The notes under the pieces: model-generated
The model's input: only the letters and a program-made list of their open reading frames with translations
Databases searched by the model: none
What the model was told of the DNA's origin: nothing
Program-made: the position numbers and the translations under genes
Assembly: GCA_025403435.1 (NCBI GenBank)
Contig: CM046345.1
Span: 11,412,235-11,476,234, forward strand
Source of the DNA: Artocarpus heterophyllus
Taxonomy: Eukaryota > Streptophyta > Magnoliopsida > Rosales > Moraceae
Direction: 5' to 3'
Length of the DNA: 64,000 bases
Part shown: positions 10,771 through 23,000 of the stretch, in pieces
Numbering within the stretch: position 1 is the first letter of the stretch
Layout: each line of letters begins with the position of its first letter

Positions 10771-13039
10771 TGTTGTAGATATCAAATGATTATTGATTGG
10801 TATCCATCGTCATTACTGGCCAAGAGCCATCAAGACTAATGACAGTATGGTGGTCATTGTTGCCGAAAATCCTAAAAATACACAAAAAAAAAAAAATCAC
10901 CAAAGCTACAAACACAATAATTATATAAAAAATCCTAAAAAAATCAAAAAATTAAAAAAAAATTAAAAAATAAAAGGGGAATAAAACAAAAAAAAAAGTT
11001 TGCATCAGGTATATGGAAAAACTATTGGAAAGGAAGTACGCCGCAGATTTTTAAAATTTTTTATATCAGAGTATTTTTCAAAACACAAGTGTGACATACT
11101 ATATGCATAAATTTACCAGATCTTATTAACCTTTGAATACCGAAGAACTCCCGTAATCTATGAAGAGAAGTAACGTTCCAGAAGAGCCTTAACCAACTAG
11201 TCTTCTTTGCTATTCTCTTTCCACGATCGGAGTGAGTGTGGGCTCATGTCGTTTAGCTTTTCCTCCTGCCAACCAATTGAGAAATACCCAAAGCTATAAT
11301 TCGTGACTTATGAATGATAGCTCTCTGGGGAGTTGTAGAGTTTCATTGATAGAGTCTCACTATAGATTTATTAACTCATCTACATAATAAAGAGACTCTC
11401 TCTACTTTTATAAAGGTTGGGCCCAGGAGTCAGTACTTATCCGATAAGGCTTCAAAAATTTGAATAAGAATCAAATTAGAATCAATATCTGATAAAATCT
11501 GCATGGAAACGCATGATCTTTTTATCGTCCAATCTGCAGGCAGAACTAGCAGATCGGCCTGCCAAACCTCCTTAATTAGCAAGCCAAACTTAAAAATTGG
11601 CTTAACGAACCTCTAATAAAAGATCCCTATGAATCTTTATTTTCCACCCAAGATTCTTGGGATAGAGCCTCAATTTTAATTCAAATAACCTAATCGAGAA
11701 GTTATCTGATTAAAACAGTCATATCTAGATAATCTTTAGGAAATAAATATTCCTGATAATTCAACAAGTTTATCTTGAATTAATTTATTCAAAATTAATC
11801 CAATCGATAAACAGACATGAATTATCTGATCTCAATAATTCAACAAGTTTATCTTAAATTAATTTTATCACAACATTATTTTAACTGAAACAAACATGAA
11901 TTATCTGATTTTTACTGAATTTCAGCTAATCTGATAAATTTGACATAAGTCACCAATTATTAGAAAAACACGCCATATCGTTACAAGATTTTATGAGCTA
12001 GCAAAAGGGACCTGATGGACCTATATAGTTCAAGCTCTCGATAATTATGAAACCCAATGTCTCAGATATACATTTCATAATTATCAACTCCAATGGTACT
12101 CTAGTAAAAGCTTGGAGTTGCACTCTCGAACTATATAGAATTACAAAGCCTGAATCGCTAAGTCTCCATGGAATATCATAATGTATCGTATCCCCAAAGG
12201 ATTATCCATAATCGGCTTAAGGACAAGTTCTATCTTACCTTTCCGATTATTTTTATCTTACGTTTCATTATCTCACCATCTAAAAACTTACCATCCAAAG
12301 ACAGTATACCATTTGGTTACACCTATGCATCCAAATGGTTGAGTGCTCCAGTTTTTCAATTACAGGATAAATCATATAAGAGGATATCATTACTCCTAAA
12401 GAGGAGTTATGGATTTCATATCTATGAATAATGGGTCTACGTTATCAAGAGTCATGCCTTTAACGTATCGGCATACATACCACTGTTAAAAATGTGGATG
12501 TCACCCTTTGATACATCAAAAGACATAAGTCAAGACAATGGGCCCACCATTCATCCGGGGTTAAGATATAATATAAATGATTGTCTAAAGTGAATCGATT
12601 TGCCAAGGTAAAATTATTAATCCAAATCAATTCACTTTATGTCCTGATCCAACACATCGTCACCTATGACAACATATCAATGTTTCTATTTGCGAAGTCC
12701 ACCTCCGATGGCCAAGACAAACCATCTCCCAATAGGGATATAGACAACATAACAATCTTTACATGAATAAAGTGCCCCATTTTATTCCCTAGATTTTGAA
12801 TCTTATGATTTAGACCGTCACCTTAAAAATTGTGTATTTTGTATAATCTGTCCATCATATGCCCAATTCTTAAGGTTTAGACCAACAGTCTGAGACTTTT
12901 ATTTACTTAACATACATTTAACAAATATGAACGTAAAAATGACAAAATTTGGTATATAAATAATAAATAAATTCTTTATTGATAAAAATGTCTCCAAAAA
13001 CATATTATATTTTACTCTTTTGGGTATACACATCTAACA
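10771..13039 (-). mobile_element. Probable solo or isolated copia-type LTR
   Basis: On the minus strand the segment begins TGTTAGATGTGTATACCC and ends GATATCTACAACA, giving the TGTTR...YAACA ends common in copia LTRs. The 2269 bases hold no gag-pol. Internal near-repeats around 11750-11920 (AATTCAACAAGTTTATCTT, AATTATCTGAT) are visible. The flanking pentamers GTATC and AAAAC do not match, so a target duplication is not supported. It may be truncated or one boundary may be wrong. Confidence 0.5.
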
Positions 13040-13639
13040 AAAACTTACTAAGGCAGTTTCTCCTCCATCGAGCTTGAAGCGAATTATGACAACAACAAGC
13101 TAGGCATGACGATTTGTCAAAATGACAGCACTAGATCAAAGAGATCAGCTGAGATCGGATTTGATCTGGTCGAGGGATGGATGGTTTCGCATGGATAGCC
13201 CCCACAACAACTTCACACCTTGGTATGCAGTTTGCTCGCTGTTACTGTCATAAAGACAGGTTTCCCTTTGCACAAATTAGATTGTTGGCATTCTCCGCGA
13301 GACTCCAACGATAGATCCAGCACCAACCAAGGCAAAGATGACAAAATGAGGGTTGACATGCTAGTTAAGAAGGGAAGTGTCAAAGGTAGGCGACATGGCA
13401 TGGGTAGCGTGTTGGTCGACAACAATGATAGAGGCTTTTAAAGAAAGAAAGAGAAATGGGGAAAATTTCAACAAAGAACTAGGAAGAGAAGATGGGATAA
13501 AATAGACTCAACAGTTCTATTTGGATTTTGTGTTGTAGCATTCATTGAAAGACTTTCTCCACGTGTGGCAAAGATGATCCGACCTTCAAAATCATGGCAT
13601 AGAGCGTAATTATTTCAACAAAAGCATCATCAAATTAAT
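13040..13639. other. Intergenic, no gene recognised
   Basis: Two overlapping ORFs of 70 and 73 codons on opposite strands (13213-13441) show no family features. I see no RNA gene. Confidence 0.4.
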
Positions 13640-14052
13640 GGCCTATTTGGAATAGCTTGTGCTTTTATTTTTAAGCAGTAGAAGAGAAGTATAATCTAGG
13701 GTTTTTTAATTAGTGTTTGGATAGTGTATGAAAAAATACTTTTTAATTTAAGAAGAGCTTTGAAACCTCTTCGATTAAATAAGTCAAAAGCTCTTTTTGG
13801 TAAAAAAAAATAGTGTAAAATTCAAGAGCATAAATAGAATTCTTAATTTGTTATTCTCAAACATAAAGTCAAAAATATAAGTAGAAAAGTTTTTCTTAAG
13901 CATTTTTTCATAAGCATCAAATGGTTAGCTTCTTCCCAAAGTGCTTATAAAAGCCAAAAGCACTTTTTTAGGGTCTATCCAAACACGTTAAAAAACAACT
14001 TTTGAAATAGATAAGCTAAAAGCGTCTTTTCTAGGACCATTTAAACAAGCTC
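13640..14052. mobile_element. Foldback MITE-like element
   Basis: An AT-rich segment with inverted internal blocks: GTGTTTGGATAG near 13712 and CTATCCAAACAC near 13974, plus purine-rich AAGAGCTTT and AAAAGCTCTTTTT type inversions between them. The outer edges (GGCCTATTTGG and CCATTTAAACAAGC) are looser inverted matches. It resembles plant hAT-type MITEs. The target duplication was not resolved. Confidence 0.4.
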
Positions 14053-14084
14053 TAAGTTATTTGAACAACAGTCATTATCAACAA

Positions 14085-14245
14085 AGCTAAAACTTTGGTC
14101 ACTTCTAAAGAAAATCTTCCTCAAAGTTTCTGGCCCAAGCATTCAAGGACCACTCCATCGCTATCTCTAATCACAACACCAATTCCAATCCAATGTCCTT
14201 CCTTTCTCATTGCCGCATCCATATTCAGTTTGTAGCAACTTACCA
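14085..14245 (-). pseudogene. LINE-type RNase H fragment
   Basis: The minus strand reads YKLNMDAAMRK, then GIGVVIRDSDGVVLECLGQKL, a stop, and GRFSLEVTKVLAL. This is the start of the RVT_3 RNase H fold found at the end of plant LINE polyproteins and derived genes: first catalytic Asp in NMDAA, then the GIGVVIRD strand. About 55 residues remain, with one in-frame TGA. The MITE at 13640-14052 lies directly downstream. Confidence 0.5.
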
Positions 14246-14656
14246 GCAGGGCATTCTAGGAATGAGGATATACAGATTACAGAACTTCTTTCTCGTAGGT
14301 TTTATCTTTTTTAATAGATTTAAGGAATTGATTTTAGGTTTAGTAACAACATGAGGTAAGTTAGTATTAAGAAATATCGTTGTAAATATATTACCATATT
14401 CTCTGTATATTTACTTTCCTAAAGTAGTGTACATCAAATCCCTCTGATAGTGGATAACGGATACTAAGCCGAAGTAGGTAAGATTATTTGGTGTATTTGT
14501 GTATATATATATATTGTGTACTAATAATGAAATATACGAGAGAAAAAGCATTAAACCAATTCTCTATCATTCATTCTCCAAGCCTTGTTATTATTTTTCA
14601 GTTAGACATTTCATGTCCTAAAAACCATGCTTATATTGTTTTTGAAATTATATTAA
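14246..14656. other. Intergenic, no gene recognised
   Basis: AT-rich. A short TA run near 14503. No credible ORF or RNA gene. Confidence 0.4.
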
Positions 14657-14775
14657 TAGGCCGTTTGGAAGAACGGTTTTAGCCACTGGGTACAACTGTG
14701 AACTATATAAAACTCTCATATGCTACAGTTCTTAAACCAAAATCGTTGGCTCCAACTGTTCTTCTAAACAGCCTA
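14657..14775. mobile_element. Short MITE with about 27-bp terminal inverted repeats
   Basis: The left end GGCCGTTTGGAAGAACGG and the complement of the right end (GGCTGTTTAGAAGAACAG) are inverted repeats extending to AGCCA on both sides. The element proper is 14659-14773 and is flanked by TA on both sides. There is no coding capacity. Confidence 0.65.
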
Positions 14776-16000
14776 TAAAACATAACATACCAAAAGTGAT
14801 TAATATCTTTTTTTATTTTTGATATCCAGACTCGTACTATATTTTCCAACTGATGAAGTGATGCCTACGAATAAATTTGGTGGCATACCACTGTTTTATT
14901 CTTACTATTGCGTTTCACTATTTATTTTTTCTTTCTTTGGTTCACACTATTTCTCCTTGCTAAAAAGGTCAAAATACCCTTAGATAATACTTGTTTGTCT
15001 TGCTCCAACAAAAAAATACTTGTGACCAATTATGTTTTTATACTTTTTAAAAGTGTTATTCTTATAGAAGTTGTAAGATTAAAAAAAAAAACTACAAAAG
15101 TGGAATTTCTCAAATTGACCCTGATGCCTAGTTGACTGAAGGCATTGGCCCTATTCGTATTATGAAAATTAGATTTTTACCCTGAAATTTCTTTTAAAAT
15201 TTTAGTGGAACCACTTTATAAGAAAAATTACATTTGTTCCCCACTTAAATCTTAGAATTCATACTTTCTACCCTACAAATCTCTTTAAGATTTTTATAAT
15301 TATCTCACCTTATAAGAAAAACTATAGTTGCACCCCTCGCCAATAATTAATTAATAAACATAACGGATGTTACTATTCAATGAAGATTTTTTTAACTTCT
15401 CCCCAGTAAATATAGTTTTGGCTTTGTCACTGCCTTTGTCTGTATAGTAAAAATTTAAAGGTACCTAATTTTACTCAAAGAGTTGACTTAATTTCACAAA
15501 GTTCTGAAAGTAAGGATATTCAGTATCAAACCCTGAACCTATTCTAAAAGCGGAAGAATAAGAGTCATTCTAAATACAAATATACATTAATCACGAGTTA
15601 CTTATTCATGTAGCTTATAATCTTATATTAAACTACTACAATTAGAGCTGTAGTTTCAAATTACAATTAGATCTCTAAATAGCCCCATTCTTCTTAAAAT
15701 TAGCAAAAACAATGCCCTTTCTTAGGTTGTTTGGAAAATAAATTAAAATTGAGAGTACTATAGCATGTGAAAGAAAACACTATTGAAGATTTGATTGAAA
15801 CCGCAAACCATGATAGCTTCCAAATGGCATATATTGATTCGAACAAGTCAATTATCATTAAGTCATGTAACAATAGATTTTTTTTTTTTCATGAATGCAC
15901 AAGAAAAATTAAAGTACATATGAAGATGTGATAATATATATTTACTAAGAAAATTATTAACGCACGATCAAATATTATATGCTACTGTTTCTAGTGCTAG
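14776..16000. other. AT-rich intergenic region and 3' flank of the first RING gene
   Basis: No credible ORF. The last 60 bases (TTTACTAAGAAAATTA... to GCTAGCTAGCTAGGCAATT) match the 3' flank of the RING gene at 59258, so they are probably retained 3' UTR. Confidence 0.5.
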
Positions 16001-16678
16001 CTAGCTAGGCAATTCAAATCGGCACAATGGACAATACTTGCTTTTCTGCAACCACTGGACAATGCAATCTCCATGGAAAAGGTGTGAACATGGTAACCTA
16101 GTCGCTTCCGAACCAACCAAAACATCCTCACAACAAACCGAACAAGAAATTACTTCTTGATTAATCCTCACCTTCTCCAATCCCTCTATTGACTCCTTAC
16201 TTGCCGGCACAAACCTAATGGTGTATTCATCAAAAGAAATACGCTCTGGATCATCATTATCGTCATCGTCATCGTCATCAGAAAATAAAGCAGCTGGTTC
16301 ATCTGCAATTGCACCAATGAACACATCCATGTTCCAAACCCTAAAACGTGGAGATCGAGTTCTGTTGTTAGAGATTCTGAGGAAGCGGCAATATTTCAGA
16401 ATCGGACTCACAGCGTCATGTGGAAGATGCATCTCGGAGAGCATGCTGGCCATGGTGTCCCGCGCATCGTCTCCGGAGTCCGCCAACATGTCGAGCGACA
16501 GCGAGGACAAGTTCTGCAACTCGACCTCACGGCCCGGCCTCCGCGGATCCGATGACCTAAATTTGATCGTGGCGTGAATAGTGACGTTCAAGACTGTGGC
16601 GGTGGACGACGAGTTGTTCCGAGACGGAGCCGCGCTGATGTAGAAGCTTTCCGTCTCGACGTTAGAGAAGGCCGCCAT
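16001..16678 (-). CDS. RING-H2 zinc-finger protein, probable E3 ubiquitin ligase
   Basis: 225 residues, a single open frame without introns. The C-terminal RING-H2 is complete: C179-x2-C182-x14-C197-x-H199-x2-H202-x2-C205-x10-C216-x2-C219, ending CPLCRFELPS. RING-H2 domains recruit E2 enzymes and catalyse ubiquitin transfer. Before it are an Asp run (about 134-143) and a segment EYTIRFVPASKESIEGLEKV (151-170) shared with the two paralogues in this window. There are no membrane segments or signal peptide, so a soluble protein is likely. The N-terminal 120 residues match no domain I recognise; they contain a DARDTMASML block that is also in the paralogue at 59258. The start is the first Met. 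Substrates are unknown. Confidence 0.88.
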   Translation of the reverse strand: MAAFSNVETESFYISAAPSRNNSSSTATVLNVTIHATIKFRSSDPRRPGREVELQNLSSLSLDMLADSGDDARDTMASMLSEMHLPHDAVSPILKYCRFLRISNNRTRSPRFRVWNMDVFIGAIADEPAALFSDDDDDDDNDDPERISFDEYTIRFVPASKESIEGLEKVRINQEVISCSVCCEDVLVGSEATRLPCSHLFHGDCIVQWLQKSKYCPLCRFELPS

Positions 16679-18151
16679 GTTTTTGAGGGGAAGAAGCGAT
16701 CAAGTAAAGAATAAATACGGAAAAGAGGGTAGACTAATGAATATAATACTTGAGCGCAAATAAGGAGTTGTATTTAGAAAATTAGTATTTATATTGTCGC
16801 TTGGAGTTTGATTGGTCCTTATTTTAGTGTGAATTAGAGTTTTATATACTTTGAGTCCGGATGTGAGCCAAACTCCCTATAACGCCACTCAAAGCTTGAT
16901 GTTCATAACGGCATTAATATAATAATATTGATGAAACTAAAAAAAAAAAAGAAAAAAGAAGGGGCTTTCTAGATTTGGAAAAGGAAATTACTAGGTTTTT
17001 TTCTTTTTCTTTTTCTCCCCTCTCGCGTAAAGGTTCTTTTAATTGATATGGATGACCTAGAACAATATTAAAGATGATTTTATCGGATCCAAATTTATTT
17101 GTTTATTTATTTATTTATTTCCTTGAGTCCTAAATAATTGTTAATTGGGAAATTTCCTTTTCTTTCAAAAATAAAAATTAGTGGTAAATTAGACTTGCAA
17201 CCACTCTCATCCTTCTAGCTTTTTTTTTTTCTTCCCCGAGTTGTCCTATTAACTTTCTGGGGTTAAAATCTCGCTATTTATGAAATAGTGAGTCTCACTC
17301 TAGCAAGTAAGGGTGATTGCAAATCAAATTACATGTATTAGGGGTCAATCAGTACCCAATCCGTATATGTCAGATTAGAAAAATCTCAATTTGAAACCAA
17401 TTCATAAATACCCTAACTTAATCCATCCAATCTAATTTGAAACCACAGATTTGTAGATTGGATTACCCAGATTAACGAATTGAGCCTTTAAATTTATTAA
17501 AGACTAAAAAAATTGATATAATATAACGTCACGTAATTTGATAAAATTCGAATCCTTGATAATAAACTAAATTGTAGCATTACAAAACATTACAATTAAA
17601 AATTTTAGATAAACTTTATGCATGAGTAAATGTCATAAGTAAATGATCTTAGTCTCGGTCTACGCTTATTTTTTTTTTCTTCTAAACATATAAACTTTAA
17701 ATATAGTACCGTAGGAGTATAGATTTATATACTTATCAAGATTTTACATATATATATATATGTGTGTGTATATATATGATTTATACAGTATATTTGGATT
17801 CTCGTATTATACAAATTGAGAGATACTCAATCCATAATCTAATTCATACCTAGCAGATTTGGAAAATCTTACTCCAAGACTAATCAGTATTTTTCAAATC
17901 CAATCTGCCAGATTAGATTGGATTAAGAAGATTTGAATGGATTAGTGGATCTCATGACTATCTATGCAAAATATTTTCTCTTTCTAATCAAATTTTTACA
18001 TTTAGAACTAAATGAAAACTATATATATATATATATATAGTGTAAAAAAATTTCAGCAACCTCAGCTAGTAGAAAAGAAAATAATCCCTTTCAATTTTAT
18101 ATCACAAATTAAAGATGACTATATCATATACAATAAAATTATCCCTTTTAA
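16679..18151. other. Intergenic between two RING genes
   Basis: The 5' side of the first RING gene has a possible minus-strand TATA box (GTATATAAAAC near 16842-16853, about 165 bases upstream of the ATG). The rest is AT-rich with TTTA, TA and TG microsatellites (near 17100, 17745 and 18020). Segments with AGATTAGATTGGATT-like motifs recur in both orientations near 17420-17480 and 17880-17950 and may be a decayed repeat. No gene is seen. Confidence 0.5.
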
Positions 18152-18976
18152 CTAACTAGGCAATTCAAAGCGGCACAATGGACAAAACTTGCTATTCCTC
18201 AACCACTTGACAATGCAGTCTCCATGATAGCAGTGCGAGCATGGCAATCGAATCGCTTCAAAACCGACCAGAACTTCTTCGAAACAAACCGGACAAGTCG
18301 GCGATTTCTCTGAAATCCCTACCGTCACCTTCTGCAAACCCTCAATCGCTTCTTCTCTCGCCGGCACAAACCTAATGACGTCGTGATCATCGGTATCGAA
18401 ATCAAAATTAGCTAAAGAATCTTGATCATACTCATCACCATCGATTTCCATTGCATTATCATCGTCAAAGTCGCCGTCGTCGCTATCGTCATCATCCTCC
18501 ATAAAGTAGTCATCTTCTTCACAAGGAACAGGCAATTCATGTACAAAAGCATCAATTTTCACATTTATGCCAGGAATCCTCTGATGATAATTTTCTGGTC
18601 CGTAGTTCGCCACTACTCGGGCGGTGTCTAGTATCTTGTCCTCTAGAAATCGGACTCTCGGAACGTGCAGGGGAACGTGCACGTCAGAGATCATCTTGGC
18701 TACGACGTCCCTCGTCAGCGCGTCGGCCGGCTGATAAAATTTGCGCCAAAAACTGATGGAGCGGCCTTCTAGGATGGGAATTAGGCTTCCTCCTTCTTCT
18801 TCTTCGGAGCAGATCATCGGGCGAGTAAACCTGGCGGTCATACTGATCAACAACTTGATGCCTTGCGAAGAATCAGAAGATTCCTCCGCCGCAGAATAGC
18901 CTGTTTCGATGTGGTCTATCGGCCACACATTGCAGTCTAAGTCGCTCAGCAATTCCGCAGAATCGGCGGAAGCCAT
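18152..18976 (-). CDS. RING-H2 zinc-finger protein, probable E3 ubiquitin ligase (second paralogue)
   Basis: 274 residues from the Met of MASADSAELL. The open frame extends 40 codons further to 19096, but that stretch is low-complexity Leu/Phe/Ser (from a pyrimidine-rich leader) and is absent from the paralogues, so the inner Met is preferred. The C-terminal RING-H2 is intact (C228, C231, C246, H248, H251, C254, C265, C268), with the same CPLCRFELPS end. An Asp/Glu-rich stretch precedes the shared block DVIRFVPAREEAIEGLQKV. The N-terminal half has TARFTRP and a DVHVPLHVPRVRFLED block corresponding to those of the paralogue at 59258. It is more diverged than the other two. Single exon, apparently intact. 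Confidence 0.87.
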   Translation of the reverse strand: MASADSAELLSDLDCNVWPIDHIETGYSAAEESSDSSQGIKLLISMTARFTRPMICSEEEEGGSLIPILEGRSISFWRKFYQPADALTRDVVAKMISDVHVPLHVPRVRFLEDKILDTARVVANYGPENYHQRIPGINVKIDAFVHELPVPCEEDDYFMEDDDDSDDGDFDDDNAMEIDGDEYDQDSLANFDFDTDDHDVIRFVPAREEAIEGLQKVTVGISEKSPTCPVCFEEVLVGFEAIRLPCSHCYHGDCIVKWLRNSKFCPLCRFELPS

Positions 18977-19322
18977 GTCTTGAGAGTTGAGAGAAGAGGG
19001 AGAGGGAAAGGGAAAGAAAGAAAGGGGAACAAGAAAGTGAATGTAGAGAGAGAGATTTGGGTTCGGAAATAGAGAGAGTACTTGAAGGGCAAGCAATTGC
19101 TTAAATGAGATCCTATTAGGGCGGTGATTAGTTATAAGACCATTAAATATCTCGGGAAAGATCTATTGATATATATCTCTTTTCAGGAAAAATCTTACTT
19201 TTCTTTTTCCTTTTTCTTTTTTTTTTTCTTTCGTCTGGAAAGGGAAACTTTTTTTTTTTTTTTTTTGAGAATGGGAAACCGATTTTTATAGAATATATAG
19301 CATTCTTTTGAAATATAAAATA
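18977..19322. other. 5' flank of RING gene and T-rich simple repeats
   Basis: GA-rich on the plus strand just upstream of the RING ATG, then long T tracts (19200-19270). No gene. The following 19323-19327 TATAT is the target duplication of the next element. Confidence 0.5.
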
Positions 19323-19327
19323 TATAT

Positions 19328-19962
19328 TGTTGAGGGTAAGCTCGGCGCCACCACCGAGGACTTTAACTTTGGTGGTCGGCTATTAAGCTCTGCAGACTCC
19401 AGGAAGCTTGGTGTTGGCTTCCGATGCTTTATACTTCTTCCCGAGGTGCCTCTCAGGCATCCAAGGCTGCGCCCCAAGAGGCCTGCCACCTCGGTACGTA
19501 CGGTAGCTCAGGTCGGGCCAAAATTGCTCATAAATAGGCTGCTACTCGCCATTGTAGGCTAACACAAGGCAGATACATTGCCGTCCGATAGAGTCCAATC
19601 CATTGGGCGATGGGCGCGACACTTGTTACATACTGCCTGACACACCTTGATGTGACACCCGGGTGGTGGGCAAAACCCATCTTATACCCGATCCAAGTGG
19701 TGGCCTATAAATAGGATGCATTTATGACATCCTAGAGAGAGACGACTTCTTCACACCTAATTAGCTGCCGACCTCTACCGAGCAATACCTGCCTTGAGCA
19801 TCGGAGAGCCCTTGTCTATTGACTAACCCCACTATTTTCTCCGAAGCATCCCTCCTCTTGCAGGTGCACACTCTCGGCCGGAGGCGAGCCCAAGAAGAGG
19901 TCAGACCGTGCGCGGCCGTATGTGGGTGTTGATCCGACGCCGGACAACGGTAAGCATCAACA
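19328..19962 (+). repeat. 5' LTR of the Tat element
   Basis: 635 bases. A strong TATA box (GCCTATAAATAGGAT) lies at about 19703-19716. It aligns without gaps to 29508-30142 and, more distantly, to 1080-1714. Confidence 0.93.
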
Positions 19963-19990
19963 TTTTGGAGCTAGAAGGAGGGCACCTATG
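19963..19990 (+). promoter_or_regulatory. Primer-binding-site region of the Tat element
   Basis: The LTR is followed directly by TTTTGGAGCTAGAAGGAGGG. The element at 35891-44151 has the related TTGATGCCAGAAGGAGGG at the equivalent place, so the site is conserved in the group. I cannot assign the tRNA with certainty. Confidence 0.5.
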
Positions 19991-20031
19991 CCTTCATCCC
20001 AACTTTAGCTACTTTACCTCTGACTCCCGAG

Positions 20032-23000
20032 ATGACGACTCGAGGTAACGCCAGAGATGACACAGCCCGACAAGAGGGGTCGGGCGATGCGAGAAATCGG
20101 CAACCAGCCACAGGCCGGCCTAGGGGCCGTCCTCGGACCACGAGATCCCGCTCCGGGGGGCAAGGAAGCACGGCGAGGGCTGAGCTAGTGGAGGCCCCAG
20201 CCGCCCAAGATCCGATCCGGGAACTTACAGACGCAGTCCGGATCCTGACCCAGCAGCTCGCGCAGCAAGCTCAACGGCAAGCTGCACCGGCTCTGCAGCC
20301 CCCGGCCTAGGTTGACCAGGCCGGAGGTCGGGTTGAGCAAAGTGCAGCCGACCTAGAAGAAGACCAATCCGAGCAGTCTGCAGGATCCACCAGAGGAATC
20401 CCAGCCGACAATAGAATAGTTCAGGAACGCCGTATGGGACGCCAAGTGGCCCGTGCCCCATCACCACAAGGTTCTCGAGCCTCAGTATTTGACCAGCTCG
20501 GGTCTCAAGGAATAAACAAAAACCGCCACGCTGGAGCTGGAGGCCGTGCTGAGGGCGGAGTACCCTATCGGGTCGAACTGCCTGAAGACACCAATAGCCG
20601 TCAGTTCCGGGCACTGCAGCGACAAATTGACGAGATCCAAAATTGTAGATTCGGTCTAGATGAGACAGGAGCTCAGGACCCACCTTTTCCGGATAACATA
20701 ATGCGGGCACCCATGCCACCAAAGTTCAAGGTCCTGCAGATCAAGTCTTATGATGGGACCACAGATGCTGATGAGCATGTCGAACTCTTCCGGGGACACA
20801 TGCTACTACAAAACGCCAGTGACGCGGCGATGTGCAAAGCCTTCTCACTCACTCTTACGGGCCCTGCTCAGTAGTGGTTCCGACGACTTGAGCCTGGATC
20901 AATTTCCTCTTTTCGGCATCTGGCCGATGCCTTCTCTTCGGCATTTTCCACCACCAAAACGCGGCAAAAAGAGATAACATGCCTGTATGCTGTTAAGCAG
21001 GGAGACGGCAGCGTCAGGGATTACATAAACCGGTTCACCCGGGCAGCTCTTGAGGTCAAGCACGTTGAAGACGAGACCCTAAAGCACATTTTTGTAGGGG
21101 GTCTCCAAGACAAAAAGTTGACCTGGTCCTTGGCCTTCGAGCAGCCGAGCACGTTTTCTCAAATGCTCGGGTATGCCCAGAGACACGCGGACGCTGCCGA
21201 ATACATGAAAAGCCATCGGGAAGAGGCTGGCCCGAGCAGAATAAAGAAGGATAAGAAGCAAAAAAGGGCACCGGAACAGAGCAACGCCGAGCATGCCAAG
21301 AAGCAGAAGAAAGAGAAAGCTGAAAAGCCAAAGGGGCCAACCAGTAAGTTTCAAAGCTACACACCATTGGTGGCGATAATCGATGAGGTGCTCGCCCAGG
21401 TTGGTGACAAAAATTTGCTAACACCACCGTCCAAGCTCCGAGGGAGCAGGGTGAAGCGGAATCAATCAAAGTTTTGCGAGTTCCATAAGGATGTGGGGCA
21501 TACTACTCGGGAATGCATCCAGTTGAAGGACCAGATAGAAAGGCTGGTCCGAGAAGGTCTTTTACAGGAATTCATGGAGCGGGTTATAACCCCGAGGGCC
21601 ACATCTGGAAGGAACGATTCGTTGGGCCGAGACATACAGAACCGACCCAGGACCGATAGTGGGAACGCCTCGGATCCCCCGAATATTGTTCACACGATAT
21701 TCGGTGGGCCAGTTACCGGGGACACGTCGAGTGGTCGACGATCTTACGTTAGAGAAGCTCGGCGAGTTGAGCAGGGTGAATTAATAAACATGTCTGAGTA
21801 CATCAACAAGATATGCCGTCAAGGAGACACCCCGATCACTTTCACCGAGGAGGAAGCGGATCGATTGATGCACCCCCACAACGACGCGCTGGTATGCGAA
21901 CTGCCCATCGCCAACAATGTAGTGCGGCGTGTGTTAATCGACAACGGCAGTTCGACAGACATCCTCTTCAAACAGGCTTTTGACAGACTGAAGATAAGTA
22001 ACGCCCCCTTGGTCCCAGTCCGGACCCCGCTTTACGGCTTTGCTGGGGAATGTGTCCGAGCAACCAACAAAGTCAGTTTACCGGTAACTTTCAAAGAAGG
22101 AGCCGCTAGGATCACTCGGGTAGTCGACTTTTTAGTTGTCGACAAACCCTCCCAGTACAATATCATCATCGGCCGGCCGACGTTGAACGGCTTGAAGGCC
22201 ATTATTTCAACATATCATTTGGCCATGAAATTCCCGACCGACGGCGGCGTTGGAGTGATACACTCTTCCCAGGCGGACTCCTGGACTTGTTACGCTAGTG
22301 CTGTTTGAGCAGCCGCAGCTCTATAACATGGCATCCTGGCCGTCTATTCGGTCGACGAGACCGATCTCCCAACCGACTCGGCACCAAAGATGCTGGCAGA
22401 CCTGGACCCCAGGTTGCCCGAGGAAGAGGTAAGGGCCACTCCGGTTGAAGACTTAGTGCCGTTCTCCCTGGACCTTGAAAGGCCTGAACGCACAGTCCAA
22501 CTCGAATCACAGCTGCGACCTGAGATCCCGGCCGACCTGGAATGCCTTCTTTCTGAATATCGTGATGTTTTCGCATGGTCCCATGAGGACATGCCTGGCA
22601 TTGATCCGAGCATTATCAGCCATCGGCTCAACGTCCAACCTGGCCACAAGCCGGTGATACAAAAATGAAGGGCCTTTAACCCAGAGAGATATGCTATAAT
22701 CAACGATGAAGTCTAGAAACTCCTTAAGGCTAGATTCATCAAAGAGGTCAAATACCTGTAATGGTTAGCGAATGTTGTCCTCGTCAAGAAGGCGAACGGC
22801 AAATGGCGGGTCTGTATTGACTACACCAATCTCAACAAGGCCTGCTCGAAGGACTGCTTCCCACTTCCTCGGATAGACCAGCTCGTCGATGCCACAGCCG
22901 GCCACGAGCTTCTAAGTTTTATGGATGCATACTCCAGGTATAATCAGATAAGGATGGCCGAGAAAGACCAAGTCAAAACCTCATTCGTTACCGACCAGGG

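Noticed and set aside
12168..12766. Two ORFs of 87 and 61 codons
   Set aside because: Within the copia-like LTR; no recognisable product.
16218..16577. 119-codon plus-strand ORF with a Ser run
   Set aside because: Shadow of the Asp run of the RING gene on the other strand.
18422..18631. Ile/Val-rich plus-strand ORF resembling membrane protein
   Set aside because: Complement of the Asp-rich coding stretch of the RING gene.
18977..19096. 40-residue N-terminal extension of the second RING protein as a signal peptide
   Set aside because: It is translated pyrimidine-rich leader, absent from paralogues; the Met at 18976 is in a better position.
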